From: Lysobacter silvisoli
GTDB lineage: Bacteria > Pseudomonadota > Gammaproteobacteria > Xanthomonadales > Xanthomonadaceae
Assembly: GCF_003382365.1 (NCBI RefSeq)
Contig: NZ_QTSU01000001.1
Span: 1,922,001-1,986,000, forward strand
Direction of reading: 5' to 3'
Length of the DNA stretch: 64,000 nucleotides
Below are positions 1 through 8,607 of this stretch, in pieces. A program made the translations under genes and the position numbers. Each line of letters starts with the position of its first letter. Within the stretch, counting starts at the first letter, position 1. The notes under the pieces are model-generated. The model was not told the DNA's origin. It did not search any database and saw only the letters and a list, made by a program, of their open reading frames with translations.

Positions 1-2102
1 AGCTGGCCATGGCCCTCCGCGTTGCGCAATGCCGACAGCCGGCGGGCACGGTCCAGGTCCTGTTCGGCCAGCGCCCACTCGCCGCGCGCCAGGCGTGTTT
101 CGCCGCGCCCGAGCAAGGCCGACACCGACGCCGGGTGTTCTTCGCCGTGGAATTCCAGCGATCGCGCGACCATGCGGTCGTAGCGCTGCAAAGCTTCGTC
201 CAGGCGCTGGGTCTGCAACGCCGCCAGCGCCAGGTTGCGGCCGATCAGCAGCTCTTCGTCCGGATTGCGCGGAGCCAGCTGCTGCACCAGCGTGTCGGCC
301 TTGAGCAGCAGCGGGTAAGCCTTGGCGGCGTCGCCATCGGTGAGCGCGATGCCGCCGCTGTTGACCAGCGCACGCACGTGGTCCTTGCGCGTGGCCGCGC
401 CGCCGGCTTCCAGCAGCGCCAGGCTGCGGTCCAGGTAGGTCCAGCCGCGCGTCTTGTCGCCCAGAGCGAAGTGGCCGATGCCGATGTTGCCCATCAGACG
501 CGCATAGAGCGGATCTTGGGTCGCACCGGCGCGCTCGAGCACCTGCGCGGCTTGTTGGCTGTACTGCAGGAATCGCTGCGGCTCGGCCAGGCCGTAGTGC
601 GCGGTGGCCAGGCCACGCAGGGCATCGGCCAGGGCCGTCGGATCGTCCTGGTCGCGCAGCGCGGCGACTGCGCGCGCGTAGGCGTCGCGCGCCTGCGCGG
701 GCATGCCCAGGTCGGTGTAGACCTGGCCGGAGGCGTGCAGCAGGGCCGCCAGCGCTTGCGGCGACTGCGTCCGGCCTTGTTGGTCCTGCAATTGCTTCAT
801 GCCGCGGTCGAGCAGTTCGCGCGCGGTGAGCTCGCCGTTGGCGGCCGCCTTCGGCGTGGCGCTGCGGAACAGGCTGACGAAGTAATCGGCCACGGCCCGC
901 GCTTTTTCGCGCTCGCGTTCGGTGCGCTCCAGCTGGCGGTCCAGGCTGTAGATATGGAACGCGGCGAAGACCATGGCCGCCGCGACGGCGGCGAAGGCGG
1001 GCCAGCGCCGGCGCAGCAGCCTGCGCAGTCGATAGCCGCGCTCGTGGCCGCGCGCGCGGATCGGCAAATGCTGGCTCCAGCGCAGCAGATCGTCGGCCAG
1101 GGCCTCGGCGCTGGGGTAGCGTTCGCCCGGTTCGACGGCGGTGGCATGGGCGACGATGCATTCCAAGTCGCCGTGCACGCGCGCCGCCAGACGTGCGGTG
1201 CTCAACCCCCGCGCGGCGGCGATGTCCGCAGCCGCCGCCGGATCGTCGCGCAGCGAAAGGTTCCATCGCTGGCTCAATCGCAGCGGTACGCCCTCGTTCT
1301 GCGCACGCGCGCCGACCAGCAAAGCTTGCAGCAATAAGCCCAACTGATAGACGTCGGTGGCCGTAGTCACCGGCTCGCCGCGGCGCTGCTCCGGCGCCGC
1401 CCAGGCCGGCGTCATCGAACGCGTCTGGGTCTGGGTGGGATCGGCTTCGTCGAGCAGCTTGGCGATGCCGAAATCCAGCAACTTCACCTGGTCGCAGGGA
1501 TCGACCAGCACGTTGGCCGGCTTGATATCGCGATGCACCACCAGATGGCCATGGGCGAACTGCACCGCCTCGCAGACCTGACGGAACAGGGCGACGCGCT
1601 GCTCCAGCGTGGCCTTATGGCCGTCGCACCATTGGGTGATCGCCTCGCCGGGGACGTACTCCATCGCGAACCAGGGGTGTCCGTCGGCGGCCAGGCCACC
1701 GTCCAGGAGTTGGGCGATGTGCGCATGCTGCAGGCGCGCTAGCACCTTGCGCTCGCGCAGGAAACGCTCGGTCAGCGGCGAGAACCCGCCCCAGATCCGC
1801 TTCAAGGCGACCTGACGCTGCCAGGCGCCATCGGCGCGCTCGGCCAGGAACACCTCGCCCATGCCGCCTTGGCCGATGCGGCGCAACAGGCGATAGGGGC
1901 CGATCGCCGAACCGGCGGCAGCTTCGGCGCCGGACGTCGCCTCGGCTTCGGCTTCGTCGAGGTGCGACAGCAGTTCGCGCACGCGCTGCGCCAGTTCGGG
2001 TTGGGTCGCGCAGACCTCTTCCAACAGCGCATCGCGCCGGTCCGGGGACGTATCCAAAAGTCGGCGCAGCAGCGGCAGTGCCGCGTGGTCGAGACGGTTC
2101 AT
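1..2102 (-). CDS. Membrane Ser/Thr protein kinase with C-terminal TPR-like region (3' end outside window)
   Basis: Reads leftward from an ATG at 2102 and leaves the window after 700 codons without a stop. Residues about 70-340 are a Hanks-type kinase: glycine loop GQGGMGEVF (77-85), ATP lysine K101, HRDIKPAN with catalytic D192, and DFG at 210-212. A membrane segment at about 366-384 follows an Arg-rich stretch, and the remainder is Ala/Leu-rich helical repeat of TPR type, probably periplasmic. It lies 76 bases downstream of an ECF sigma gene on the same strand. In the ECF43-type pairs EcfP/PknT (Vibrio) and EcfK/PknS (Xanthomonas) such a kinase phosphorylates and activates the sigma factor, so that is the inferred role here. 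The kinase call is firm; the substrate is inferred. Confidence 0.9.
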   Translation of the reverse strand, partial: MNRLDHAALPLLRRLLDTSPDRRDALLEEVCATQPELAQRVRELLSHLDEAEAEATSGAEAAAGSAIGPYRLLRRIGQGGMGEVFLAERADGAWQRQVALKRIWGGFSPLTERFLRERKVLARLQHAHIAQLLDGGLAADGHPWFAMEYVPGEAITQWCDGHKATLEQRVALFRQVCEAVQFAHGHLVVHRDIKPANVLVDPCDQVKLLDFGIAKLLDEADPTQTQTRSMTPAWAAPEQRRGEPVTTATDVYQLGLLLQALLVGARAQNEGVPLRLSQRWNLSLRDDPAAAADIAAARGLSTARLAARVHGDLECIVAHATAVEPGERYPSAEALADDLLRWSQHLPIRARGHERGYRLRRLLRRRWPAFAAVAAAMVFAAFHIYSLDRQLERTEREREKARAVADYFVSLFRSATPKAAANGELTARELLDRGMKQLQDQQGRTQSPQALAALLHASGQVYTDLGMPAQARDAYARAVAALRDQDDPTALADALRGLATAHYGLAEPQRFLQYSQQAAQVLERAGATQDPLYARLMGNIGIGHFALGDKTRGWTYLDRSLALLEAGGAATRKDHVRALVNSGGIALTDGDAAKAYPLLLKADTLVQQLAPRNPDEELLIGRNLALAALQTQRLDEALQRYDRMVARSLEFHGEEHPASVSALLGRGETRLARGEWALAEQDLDRARRLSALRNAEGHGQ

Positions 2103-2178
2103 AGGATTGAGCGAGACCTGCCGGAACGGGAAGCGGAGCGCCTATCAGGAATACGGCTTACGGCCCCGAACCCTGACG

Positions 2179-2742
2179 TCAGGATTCCAGCCGGTCGCGC
2201 AGCCACGCCCGCGCCGCGGCCCAGTCGCGATACACCGTGCGCTCGTCCAGGCCCAGCACCCGCGCCACCTCCGGCACGCTCAGGCCGACGAAGTAGCGCA
2301 GCTCCACCACTTGCGCCATGCGCGCGTCGAGCTGTTCCAGCGCCGCGAGCGCGGCATCCAGATCGGGCAGCCGCGTCTGCTCCGGGATCGGCAGCTGCAG
2401 CGCTTCGGTGAAGTCGTCGCGCCGCCAGGCGCCGCCGTGCTTTTCGCTGGCCGCCTTGCGCGCGCGGTCCACCAGGATCTGGCGCATGATCCGCGCCGCC
2501 GCGTTGAACAGATGTGCCGAGTTCTCGAACGCCACGCCGTCCTGCCCCAGCAGGCGCACGAACACGTCGTTGACCAGGGCGGTGGGCTGCAAGGTGTCGT
2601 GCCCGCGATGCCCGCGCAACTCGCGCGCGGCGATCGCGCGCAGGTCGGCGTAGACCAGCGGCAACAGCGAGTCCAACGCGGCCGCGTCGCCGTGCCGCCA
2701 GCGCTGGATCAGTGTCTGCGGGTCCGTCGCGATATCGGCCAT
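2179..2742 (-). CDS. ECF-type RNA polymerase sigma factor, TIGR02999/ECF43-like
   Basis: A 187-residue protein with sigma region 2 (about 10-95) and region 4 (about 130-185, with the helix-turn-helix VPEVARVLGLDERTVYRDW). Region 2.2, where typical ECF factors carry an acidic DAED-like motif that contacts the RNA polymerase beta' subunit, reads LQPTALVNDVF, so the acidic motif is replaced and Thr54 sits in its place. In the ECF43 factor EcfP of Vibrio the equivalent threonine is phosphorylated by a linked kinase to switch the factor on. The next gene downstream is a Ser/Thr kinase, and no anti-sigma gene is nearby. The ATG at 2742 gives the usual family length. Confidence 0.9.
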   Translation of the reverse strand: MADIATDPQTLIQRWRHGDAAALDSLLPLVYADLRAIAARELRGHRGHDTLQPTALVNDVFVRLLGQDGVAFENSAHLFNAAARIMRQILVDRARKAASEKHGGAWRRDDFTEALQLPIPEQTRLPDLDAALAALEQLDARMAQVVELRYFVGLSVPEVARVLGLDERTVYRDWAAARAWLRDRLES

Positions 2743-2769
2743 GGGGCCGTCTCCATCGGTGCGTGTGCC

Positions 2770-3165
2770 TTACTTCGCGCGCAAGCCCCGCGTGGGCAGC
2801 GACAGCACGCTGGGATGATCCACGGCCTGACGTATCTGCGCCATCATCGCCTGGCAGATCTGCGCGCGCGAGCCGGCGTCGCCGATGGACTCGTAGTAGC
2901 GGTCGGCCTCGTCGTGGCCCGTGCCGAACTCGGCGTCCACGTCCACCTGCTGCCCGGCCGGCAGCGACGCGTTTGCCTGCGCCGCCTCCGCCTCGAACTT
3001 GGCCTTATGCCGCGCCAGCAGGGCCTGATCGAAGCCGCAGCGCGTGCCGAACTGGTGGCTCATGCCCGTCGCCCGGGCCATCCCTGTGATGGCCTCGCCC
3101 ATGCCGCCGTTGGCGGCGAACGCGGGCAGCGAAAACAACAGCAGGGCGAGCGACAGGTGCCTCAT
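2770..3165 (-). CDS. Small secreted protein of unknown function
   Basis: A 131-residue product starting with a clear Sec signal peptide (MRHLSLALLLFSLPAFAA, cleavage near residue 18). The mature part is hydrophilic and helical with two cysteines, at C43 and near residue 104, that could form a disulfide in the periplasm. The ATG at 3165 follows a purine-rich AAGGATCC. It lies 27 bases upstream of the ECF sigma gene on the same strand and could be co-transcribed, so a sensing or target role in that pathway is possible but unproven. I do not recognise a family. Confidence 0.7.
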   Translation of the reverse strand: MRHLSLALLLFSLPAFAANGGMGEAITGMARATGMSHQFGTRCGFDQALLARHKAKFEAEAAQANASLPAGQQVDVDAEFGTGHDEADRYYESIGDAGSRAQICQAMMAQIRQAVDHPSVLSLPTRGLRAK

Positions 3166-3329
3166 GGGGATCCTTCTCCGTGACGGTGTGCGGGCTGGGC
3201 AGGAGCCGGAGTGTAATGGAGGTTAGGCGGCGCGAGGCCAGCGCTCGGGACGCTTGCCAAGTCTCCCGCCCCGCGTGGCACTCTGTCCGTGGGGATGGCG
3301 CCGCCGCGGCGCCGAGGGAAAACTGCCGA

Positions 3330-4130
3330 ATGCAACCTACGCTGCGCTGCGCCCGTGCCGGGCGCATGGTAGGCCTGAGCCTGTGTTTCGCATTGCTCGC
3401 CGCTTGCGGCGGTGGCGGCCCGGCAGGCAACGAGTACGTGCAGTACAAGGGCAAGACCCTGGTCGTCGAGGGCACGCCGTTCGAACGCGAAACGTCGCCG
3501 GACCCGCCCGGCACCTACCTTCCGGGCCGCATCGTGATCCAGCCCGACGCCGGGCAGGACGACGACGCCTTGGCCCTGGTCCAACGCTACGGCCTGACCC
3601 TGGAAGGCCGCAGCGCGCAAGGCTGGCTGCTGGTCAAGGGGCCGGAAGGTTACGAGATGCAGTGGGCTTCGGCGCTGCAGTCGCAGCTGGGCGGTCGCAG
3701 CACCGCGACCCTCGACACCGCGCAGTCGCCCACACCCATCGCCACCGCCGCCAAGCGCGACGACGCGGCGAACACGCCAGAGGACGCGGAGGCGGGCGCG
3801 CCCGTGCCCGACCGCGAACCCTCGGCCGCCGACGTGCGCCGTATCGCATTCGATGTTTATGAGCGGCTTGAAGAAGGCGGCGGCTTGCCCGCGACCATGA
3901 CCGCCACGGGCCAGTCCATGGTGATCCACGCCAAGGTATTCGACGCGCGCAAGGAGTCCTGCCGGCCGCTGCCGCAGGCCAAGCCCGGCGAGTGGGAATG
4001 CGAAGCCGAGCTGATGATGGCCCTGTGCACCGGCGACTGCGATCCGTCCGCCGAGGAACCGCTGCCCAAAGGCGAACGCCTGCCCGTGCGCTGGGATGCG
4101 AAACAGGCGCGCTACACCTCGGGCTATTGA
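3330..4130 (+). CDS. Putative lipoprotein of unknown function
   Basis: The ATG at 3330 gives a 266-residue protein with a lipoprotein signal (hydrophobic stretch 13-25, lipobox LAAC, lipidated C26) followed by a Gly-rich linker. An ATG at 3366 in the same frame would also keep the lipobox. A longer open frame reaches back to 3180, but its translation lacks signal-peptide character. The mature protein has no motif I recognise; the C-terminal part contains cysteines in the segment CEAELMMALCTGDC that may pair. It is divergent from the secreted-protein/sigma/kinase genes and shares the short intergenic region with them. Confidence 0.65.
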   Translation: MQPTLRCARAGRMVGLSLCFALLAACGGGGPAGNEYVQYKGKTLVVEGTPFERETSPDPPGTYLPGRIVIQPDAGQDDDALALVQRYGLTLEGRSAQGWLLVKGPEGYEMQWASALQSQLGGRSTATLDTAQSPTPIATAAKRDDAANTPEDAEAGAPVPDREPSAADVRRIAFDVYERLEEGGGLPATMTATGQSMVIHAKVFDARKESCRPLPQAKPGEWECEAELMMALCTGDCDPSAEEPLPKGERLPVRWDAKQARYTSGY

Positions 4131-4181
4131 GTACGCGTGCATTCGCCGCAGGGCCGGCAGCCGTTAAGGCCGGCCCAAAAC

Positions 4182-4210
4182 AAAAAGGGCTCCGCTTTCG
4201 CGAAACCCTT
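4182..4210 (-). terminator. Rho-independent terminator after tRNA-Phe
   Basis: On the minus strand, AAGGGTTTCGC pairs imperfectly with GCGGAGCCCTT and is followed by TTTTGTTTT. It lies 28 bases beyond the tRNA 3' end, as expected for a short tRNA transcript. Confidence 0.65.
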
Positions 4211-4237
4211 CGTACTCATCTGTCGACGCCAATGAAA

Positions 4238-4313
4238 TGGTGGCCGGGGAGGGAATCGAACCCCCGACACGGGGATTTTCAATCCCCTGCTCTACCAACT
4301 GAGCTACCCGGCC
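4238..4313 (-). tRNA. tRNA-Phe (anticodon GAA)
   Basis: A complete cloverleaf reads on the minus strand: acceptor GGCCGGG pairs with CCCGGCC, then discriminator A and an encoded CCA. The D arm contains AGCTCAGTTGGTAGAGC, the anticodon stem is GGGGA/TCCCC with loop TTGAAAA (anticodon GAA), and the T loop is GTTCGATTC. The length is 76 bases including CCA. It stands alone, with its own promoter and terminator, between two lipoprotein genes. Confidence 0.97.
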
Positions 4314-4343
4314 ATTTCACGGGCAGGCCGTGAGAGAGGCGGC

Positions 4344-4372
4344 ATGATACGGAGCCGATCGCGATCTGGCAA
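4344..4372 (-). promoter_or_regulatory. Sigma-70-type promoter of tRNA-Phe
   Basis: On the minus strand TTGCCA (4372-4367) and TATCAT (4349-4344) are separated by exactly 17 bases. The -10 hexamer is about 30 bases upstream of the mature tRNA 5' end. Both hexamers are close to the -35 and -10 consensus. Confidence 0.7.
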
Positions 4373-4483
4373 GCCGCCTGAACGCTGAATGCCGGTCAGC
4401 GGCGCCCGCGCGGTGTGCCTACAGGCGCGCATGATGGTGCCGACGCAACGCAGGGACCTGATTCCCACGCACAAGGAGCCGCC

Positions 4484-4957
4484 ATGAAACGCGTTCTCTA
4501 TGCCTTATCCGCCGCGCTCGCGCTGTTCGCGATGAGCGCCTGCGCCACCGATCCCAAGCTGCGCGAAGCCGACCGTCTGGCCCTGTACCGCGCCCACGCC
4601 GGCGCGCCGGTGCAGGCCTTTCAGTACTACGGCCGCCTCGACGGCTGGACGCCGCTGGGCGATAGCGCGCTGGCGGTCTGGACCCGCCCCAGCCAGGCCT
4701 ACCTGCTGGAACTGCAGGGCCGCTGCCCGGACCTGGACTTCGCCTCGGCGATCACCGTCAGCAACCAAGCCGGGCGGGTGTATTCGCGCTTCGACAAGGT
4801 GATGGTGCTGGGCCACGGCGCCCTGCCCTTCCCCTGCCACATCGGCCAGATCCGCCCGCTGGACGTCAAGGCGATCAAGCAGGCGCAGCGCGACATGCGC
4901 TCGGCCGGCAGCATGCCGGCAGCCGAAAGCGGCCAGGCCGAGACCGACAAGAAGTAA
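4484..4957 (+). CDS. DUF6491-like lipoprotein
   Basis: The ATG at 4484 follows an AAGGAG site 7 bases upstream, which decides the start; a longer open frame from 4415 lacks one. The 157-residue product has a lipoprotein signal with lipobox MSAC (C20). The mature part contains RLDGWTPLGDSALAVWTRPSQAYLLEL, with cysteines in LQGRCPDLDF and LPFPCHIGQIRPLD, a pattern I associate with the small xanthomonad lipoprotein family DUF6491, whose function is unknown. The C-terminal 25 residues are hydrophilic and probably disordered. The family name is from memory and not checked. Confidence 0.75.
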   Translation: MKRVLYALSAALALFAMSACATDPKLREADRLALYRAHAGAPVQAFQYYGRLDGWTPLGDSALAVWTRPSQAYLLELQGRCPDLDFASAITVSNQAGRVYSRFDKVMVLGHGALPFPCHIGQIRPLDVKAIKQAQRDMRSAGSMPAAESGQAETDKK

Positions 4958-4973
4958 TCCCCAGGCTTGAAGC

Positions 4974-5001
4974 AAAAAAACGGCCCGGCGAGCGCCGGGC
5001 C
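4974..5001 (-). terminator. Strong GC hairpin with T-run on minus strand
   Basis: GGCCCGGC and GCCGGGCC form a perfect 8-bp stem with a 4-base loop; the minus-strand reading is followed by seven T residues. It sits 16 bases after the DUF6491-like gene, so it could also serve that rightward transcript, although the plus strand has no T-run. A second minus-strand terminator lies at 5119-5156. Confidence 0.5.
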
Positions 5002-5118
5002 AGTCTCGCCTGAGTCGGCGAGGGGGATGCCTTGGGAGCGGATCGCTCCGTTCATTGCTGCCAACGCGGGCGGCGCGCGGCGCCGGCCAACCGGCTGTCG
5101 GCTAAAACGGCTGTCGGC

Positions 5119-5156
5119 GAAAAAATGCGGGCATCCGCTACGACCCGGATGCCCGC
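5119..5156 (-). terminator. Rho-independent terminator of the S8 protease gene
   Basis: An 11-bp perfect stem (GCGGGCATCCG with CGGATGCCCGC, loop of 8) is followed on the minus strand by ATTTTTTC. It lies about 80 bases beyond the stop codon of the leftward protease gene. Confidence 0.8.
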
Positions 5157-5237
5157 CATGGAACCGCCAGGAGAGAGCCCGCAGCGGTGTTGCGAAAGTC
5201 CCGCCGACCGTCCGTGGCCGACTGGGACAGGGGACCG

Positions 5238-6629
5238 TCAGTAGCTCTGGGCCACCTGCGCCGCCTCATAGGCGTCGACATGGCCGCTGCCGACCTCGAA
5301 GGCCTGCCGCCCGGCCATGGGATTGGCGGTGGCGGACAGGATCTCCTTGACCTCCATCGGGTTCAGCGAGGGATTGGCCTCCAGCAGCAGGGCGACGATG
5401 CCGGCCACGTGCGGCGTGGCCATCGAGGTGCCGCTCATGTGGGTGTAGAACAGGGCCTTGGCGCCCAGGGACGCGTCCTGGCTCGCCGCCAGCAGCGGCA
5501 GCGCGCCGGTCAGCGCGCGCGTGGACACGATGTCCACGCCGGTGGCGACCAGGGTGGGCTGGTTCACGTAAGTCCACTGGCTGCCGTCGCCCATGCTGAA
5601 GTTGCCGGTCTCGCCCGGGTTGCCGCGCGAGGAGAAGTCGGCCAGGGTGCCGTCCTTGTTGCCCGCGCCCACCGAGATCACCCACGGCGCCTGCGCGTAA
5701 GGATTGTGGGTGTTGGCGCCGGGGCCGTCGTTGCCGGCGGCGAACACGCTGACGATGCCGGCCTTGTAGGCGGCGTAGCTGGCCACGTTGACAGGGTCGG
5801 CCGGATCGAACGCGCCCGAGCTGCCCCAGGAATTGGAGATCACCCGGATCGGCGAGGCGAAGCTGTTCTTCTTGCTGATCGCATAGTCGTAGCCGCCGAC
5901 CGCGTCCAGGATCGAGATCACCGCGCCGGAGCCGTAGCCGACCAGGTCGGCGCCGGTGGCCACGCCGCGGTACAGGCCGGCCGACTGCGCGCCGCTGCCG
6001 CCGACGGTGCCGGCGCAATGGGTGCCGTGGCCGGAGCTGATGTCGGTGTTGAGCTGGTTTTCCAGCACCGTCACCGGCAGGAAGTTCAGCACCGAATGCA
6101 GGTTGGTCAGCGCCTGCACGTTCTGCACCACGCGCACGCCGTACTTGAGATCGGCATGGGTCGCGTCGATGCCCGAGTCGTTGATCATCACGCTCACGCC
6201 ACGGCCGGTGAACGGCACGGTGCGACCGAAATCGCCGGGATTGGCCTGCACCCGGTTCACGCCCGACAGCTCGCGCGCCTCCTGGTTGTAGTACTCCAGG
6301 TTGCGGTTGAGGTAGATCGCGCGCACGTCGCTGCGCTGGGCCAGCGCGCGCACCTGCGAGGGCGTGGCCAGCGCGCCGGCGATGGGCAGGTTGCGCATGC
6401 TGATGCCCTTGTTGATGCCCAGCAGCTTGAGCACCTGCAGCTGGCCGCTGCTGACCGGGCCGGACTGGTCGTAGGTCACCACCACTTCCAGCGGCTGCAG
6501 CGCCGAGACGGTGTTCAGCACGCTATTGAGGGCGTCGTCGATGCGGGCGCCGGCCAGGGCCATGCCGCTGGCCATCATGCCCGCGGCCAGCGCGGACAGC
6601 TTGAGGAAGGTGCGGCGACTGCTGTGCAT
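5238..6629 (-). CDS. Secreted subtilisin-like S8 serine protease with Tat signal
   Basis: The ATG at 6629 follows GGAGATCACCGT and gives 463 residues. The N-terminus carries a twin-arginine export signal, SRRTFLK (residues 4-10), then a hydrophobic segment ending near AGA, so export is probably folded via Tat. Residues about 45-115 resemble an I9-type propeptide. The peptidase S8 domain shows the full triad: D151 in INDSGID, H201 in GHGTHCAG, S402 in SGTSMATP, plus oxyanion N300 in AAGNDGP. No C-terminal extension follows, so the protease is of minimal size. Lysobacter secretes many such proteases as predation and nutrition factors. The gene is monocistronic, with its own terminator. Confidence 0.93.
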   Translation of the reverse strand: MHSSRRTFLKLSALAAGMMASGMALAGARIDDALNSVLNTVSALQPLEVVVTYDQSGPVSSGQLQVLKLLGINKGISMRNLPIAGALATPSQVRALAQRSDVRAIYLNRNLEYYNQEARELSGVNRVQANPGDFGRTVPFTGRGVSVMINDSGIDATHADLKYGVRVVQNVQALTNLHSVLNFLPVTVLENQLNTDISSGHGTHCAGTVGGSGAQSAGLYRGVATGADLVGYGSGAVISILDAVGGYDYAISKKNSFASPIRVISNSWGSSGAFDPADPVNVASYAAYKAGIVSVFAAGNDGPGANTHNPYAQAPWVISVGAGNKDGTLADFSSRGNPGETGNFSMGDGSQWTYVNQPTLVATGVDIVSTRALTGALPLLAASQDASLGAKALFYTHMSGTSMATPHVAGIVALLLEANPSLNPMEVKEILSATANPMAGRQAFEVGSGHVDAYEAAQVAQSY

Positions 6630-6853
6630 ACGGTGATCTCCAGTAACGGTTGCGGGACTGCGGACCGGCGGACGTGCCGGCGAGCCAAGATGGCGGCGCC
6701 CCGCCATCGGCGGCCATCCGGATCAACGCCCAAGCGTCATGGGGGGAATCCCCTAGAGACTTTGCGGGGCACGCGGAGTACGCTCGGCGTATGCCGCTGC
6801 CCCCTGCGCGTTCACGGCGGACGCGATCCGGCGACGGCGACGGGGGGTGTGTC

Positions 6854-7684
6854 ATGGCGAACTGGGCGTGGAGCGCGCTGCTGGCGGCAGTGCTGTGGAG
6901 CGGCTCGGGCGCGGTAGCGGCGCAGTCGCTGCCGGTGAACGTGACCGTTACCGGCAACGAGGCCAGCGCACACGTGGGACTCGGCGGGCTGACCCTGCTG
7001 GACCTGAACCTGGAATTCGAAGACCCACAGGGCCTGACCCCGTCCAGCCTGGGCGTGAGCGCGCAACTGCTGAGCCCGCTCAGTCCGCTGCTGCAGGGCC
7101 GCCTGCCCAGCCTGCTGACCAACCTGACCGCGGCCCTGCCGATCCTGGTCACCGTGCAGCCGCCGGCCAACGGCGGCCTGAGTTTCCACGGCACCGGCCG
7201 GGTCGAACTGCATACCCATGCCCTGCCCTACGCGCTGGGCAGCTCGCTGCGGCTGTTCAAGGCACCGCTGGGCGGGCCGTTCAAGGACATCACCGACGAG
7301 ATCGCCCAGGGCAGCGTGCGTGCGCGCGGCACCTACGGCGGCTTCTCGCAGTTCCTGATCCTGATCGACCTGCGCCCGACCAACTGGGTCATCAACGAAA
7401 AGATGCAGCGCCTGCGCACCCGCGTGGACCTGCTGCCGGTCGGCGAGCAGGCCGCGTTCGACGACCTGATCGACGACGTGGACGAGGCCCTGGACGACCA
7501 CGACTACCCGGCCGCGCTGACCGCGATCGACGCCATCCGCAGCCGCGCCGAAACCCGCGCCGGCACCTACATTCCCAACGAGTGGCGCGCCGACCAAAGC
7601 ACGGCCAACCATGCCGGCGAACTGGTCGCAGGCGCCGCCACCTTGCGCTTCAGCGTGGTCTTCAAGCGCGACTACGGACAGTGA
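6854..7684 (+). CDS. Secreted protein of unknown function
   Basis: The ATG at 6854 is preceded by a G-run and gives 276 residues with a Sec signal peptide (MANWAWSALLAAVLWSGSGAVAAQS, cleavage after about residue 24). An in-frame extension to 6650 has no signal character and overlaps the protease promoter region. The mature protein has a beta-rich N-terminal half (VNVTVTGNEASAHVGLGG) and an acidic helical segment (FDDLIDDVDEALDDHDY). It is divergent from the S8 protease and ends 44 bases before the FHA-protein gene. I do not recognise a family. Confidence 0.65.
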   Translation: MANWAWSALLAAVLWSGSGAVAAQSLPVNVTVTGNEASAHVGLGGLTLLDLNLEFEDPQGLTPSSLGVSAQLLSPLSPLLQGRLPSLLTNLTAALPILVTVQPPANGGLSFHGTGRVELHTHALPYALGSSLRLFKAPLGGPFKDITDEIAQGSVRARGTYGGFSQFLILIDLRPTNWVINEKMQRLRTRVDLLPVGEQAAFDDLIDDVDEALDDHDYPAALTAIDAIRSRAETRAGTYIPNEWRADQSTANHAGELVAGAATLRFSVVFKRDYGQ

Positions 7685-7728
7685 TGCGCATCCGCCTCAA
7701 GGCCCGGGCCCGCGCTTAAGATGCGCCC

Positions 7729-8607
7729 ATGCCGGCGCGCCTGATCGCCTATCCGCCCGAAGCCGCCGCGATCACCCGCTGGGTGGCCGCGGGCGGCCGC
7801 CTGCGCATCGGCCGCGCCGCCGACTGCGACCTGGCGCTGGAGCATTCCTCGGTCTCGCGCAACCACGCCGAACTGCAGCACGACGGCGAGCATTGGCAGC
7901 TGCGCGACCTGGGCAGCAAGAACGGCAGCTACGCCGACGGCATCGCCGTGGAGCAGGCGCCGCTGCGGGGGCCGGCGTGGCTGCGCTTCGGCGACGTGCA
8001 CTGCGACTTCGCCGAATTCACCGACCAGCAAAGCGCGGGCTTGCGCGCGCGCCAGCAGCAGCGCCGCGATTTCTCGCTGGCGCTGACCCGCCGGGTCGAG
8101 GCCCAGGCCGATCACGAACGACTGCCCGATGAAGTGCTGCGCGGCGTGGTCGAACTGGCCGACTGCAGCCGCGGCTTCCTGCTGCTGGCCGCCGACGGCG
8201 ACGACTACGCGGTGCGCGCCAGCGTGCACCTGGACCCCAATCAGCTCGGCGCACGCGTGTTCGGCGGCAGTGTGGGCGCGGTACGGCGCGCGCTGTCCAC
8301 GCGCGCGCCGGTGGTGGTCAACGAAGTCGCGCGCAGCGACTGGGCGACCGAGCGCGCCTCCATCGTCGACAGCGGCCTGAAAAGCCTGATCTGCCTGCCG
8401 CTGCTGGACGGCCCGCGCACCTTGGGCGCGATCTACGCCGATCGGCGCACAGCGGGCGAACCGATCACCCAGTTCGACCTGGAACTGCTCAGCGCCTTCG
8501 CCGAGAGCGCGGCGCTGTGGCTGCTCGCGCGCCGCGCGGTGGCCGAACTCGACGATGCGCCGCGCTGGAGCACCCTGGTCGGCGGCCCGGCGCACACCCT
8601 GCCATGA
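7729..8607 (+). CDS. FHA-GAF domain signalling protein
   Basis: The 292-residue product starts with a forkhead-associated domain (about 22-95): GRAADCDL, SSVSRNHAEL and DLGSKNGSY are the phosphothreonine-binding loop motifs. Residues about 120-275 form a GAF-like domain (ELADCSRGFLLLAADGDDYAVRASV, then LICLPLLDGPRTLGAIYADRR), as in some transcription activators and sensor proteins. No DNA-binding or catalytic domain follows. The stop codon overlaps the start of the Ser/Thr kinase gene (ATGA at 8604-8607), so the two are translationally coupled. The likely role is to bind a phosphothreonine on the kinase or its substrate and add a small-molecule input through GAF. Confidence 0.88.
   Translation: MPARLIAYPPEAAAITRWVAAGGRLRIGRAADCDLALEHSSVSRNHAELQHDGEHWQLRDLGSKNGSYADGIAVEQAPLRGPAWLRFGDVHCDFAEFTDQQSAGLRARQQQRRDFSLALTRRVEAQADHERLPDEVLRGVVELADCSRGFLLLAADGDDYAVRASVHLDPNQLGARVFGGSVGAVRRALSTRAPVVVNEVARSDWATERASIVDSGLKSLICLPLLDGPRTLGAIYADRRTAGEPITQFDLELLSAFAESAALWLLARRAVAELDDAPRWSTLVGGPAHTLP

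Noticed and set aside
4974..5001. Hairpin read as rightward terminator of the DUF6491-like gene
   Set aside because: The stem is good, but the T-run is on the minus strand; I recorded it as minus with moderate confidence instead.
5187..6917. Plus-strand open frame of 576 codons over the S8 protease
   Set aside because: Shadow of the protease; no ribosome site and no plausible fold.
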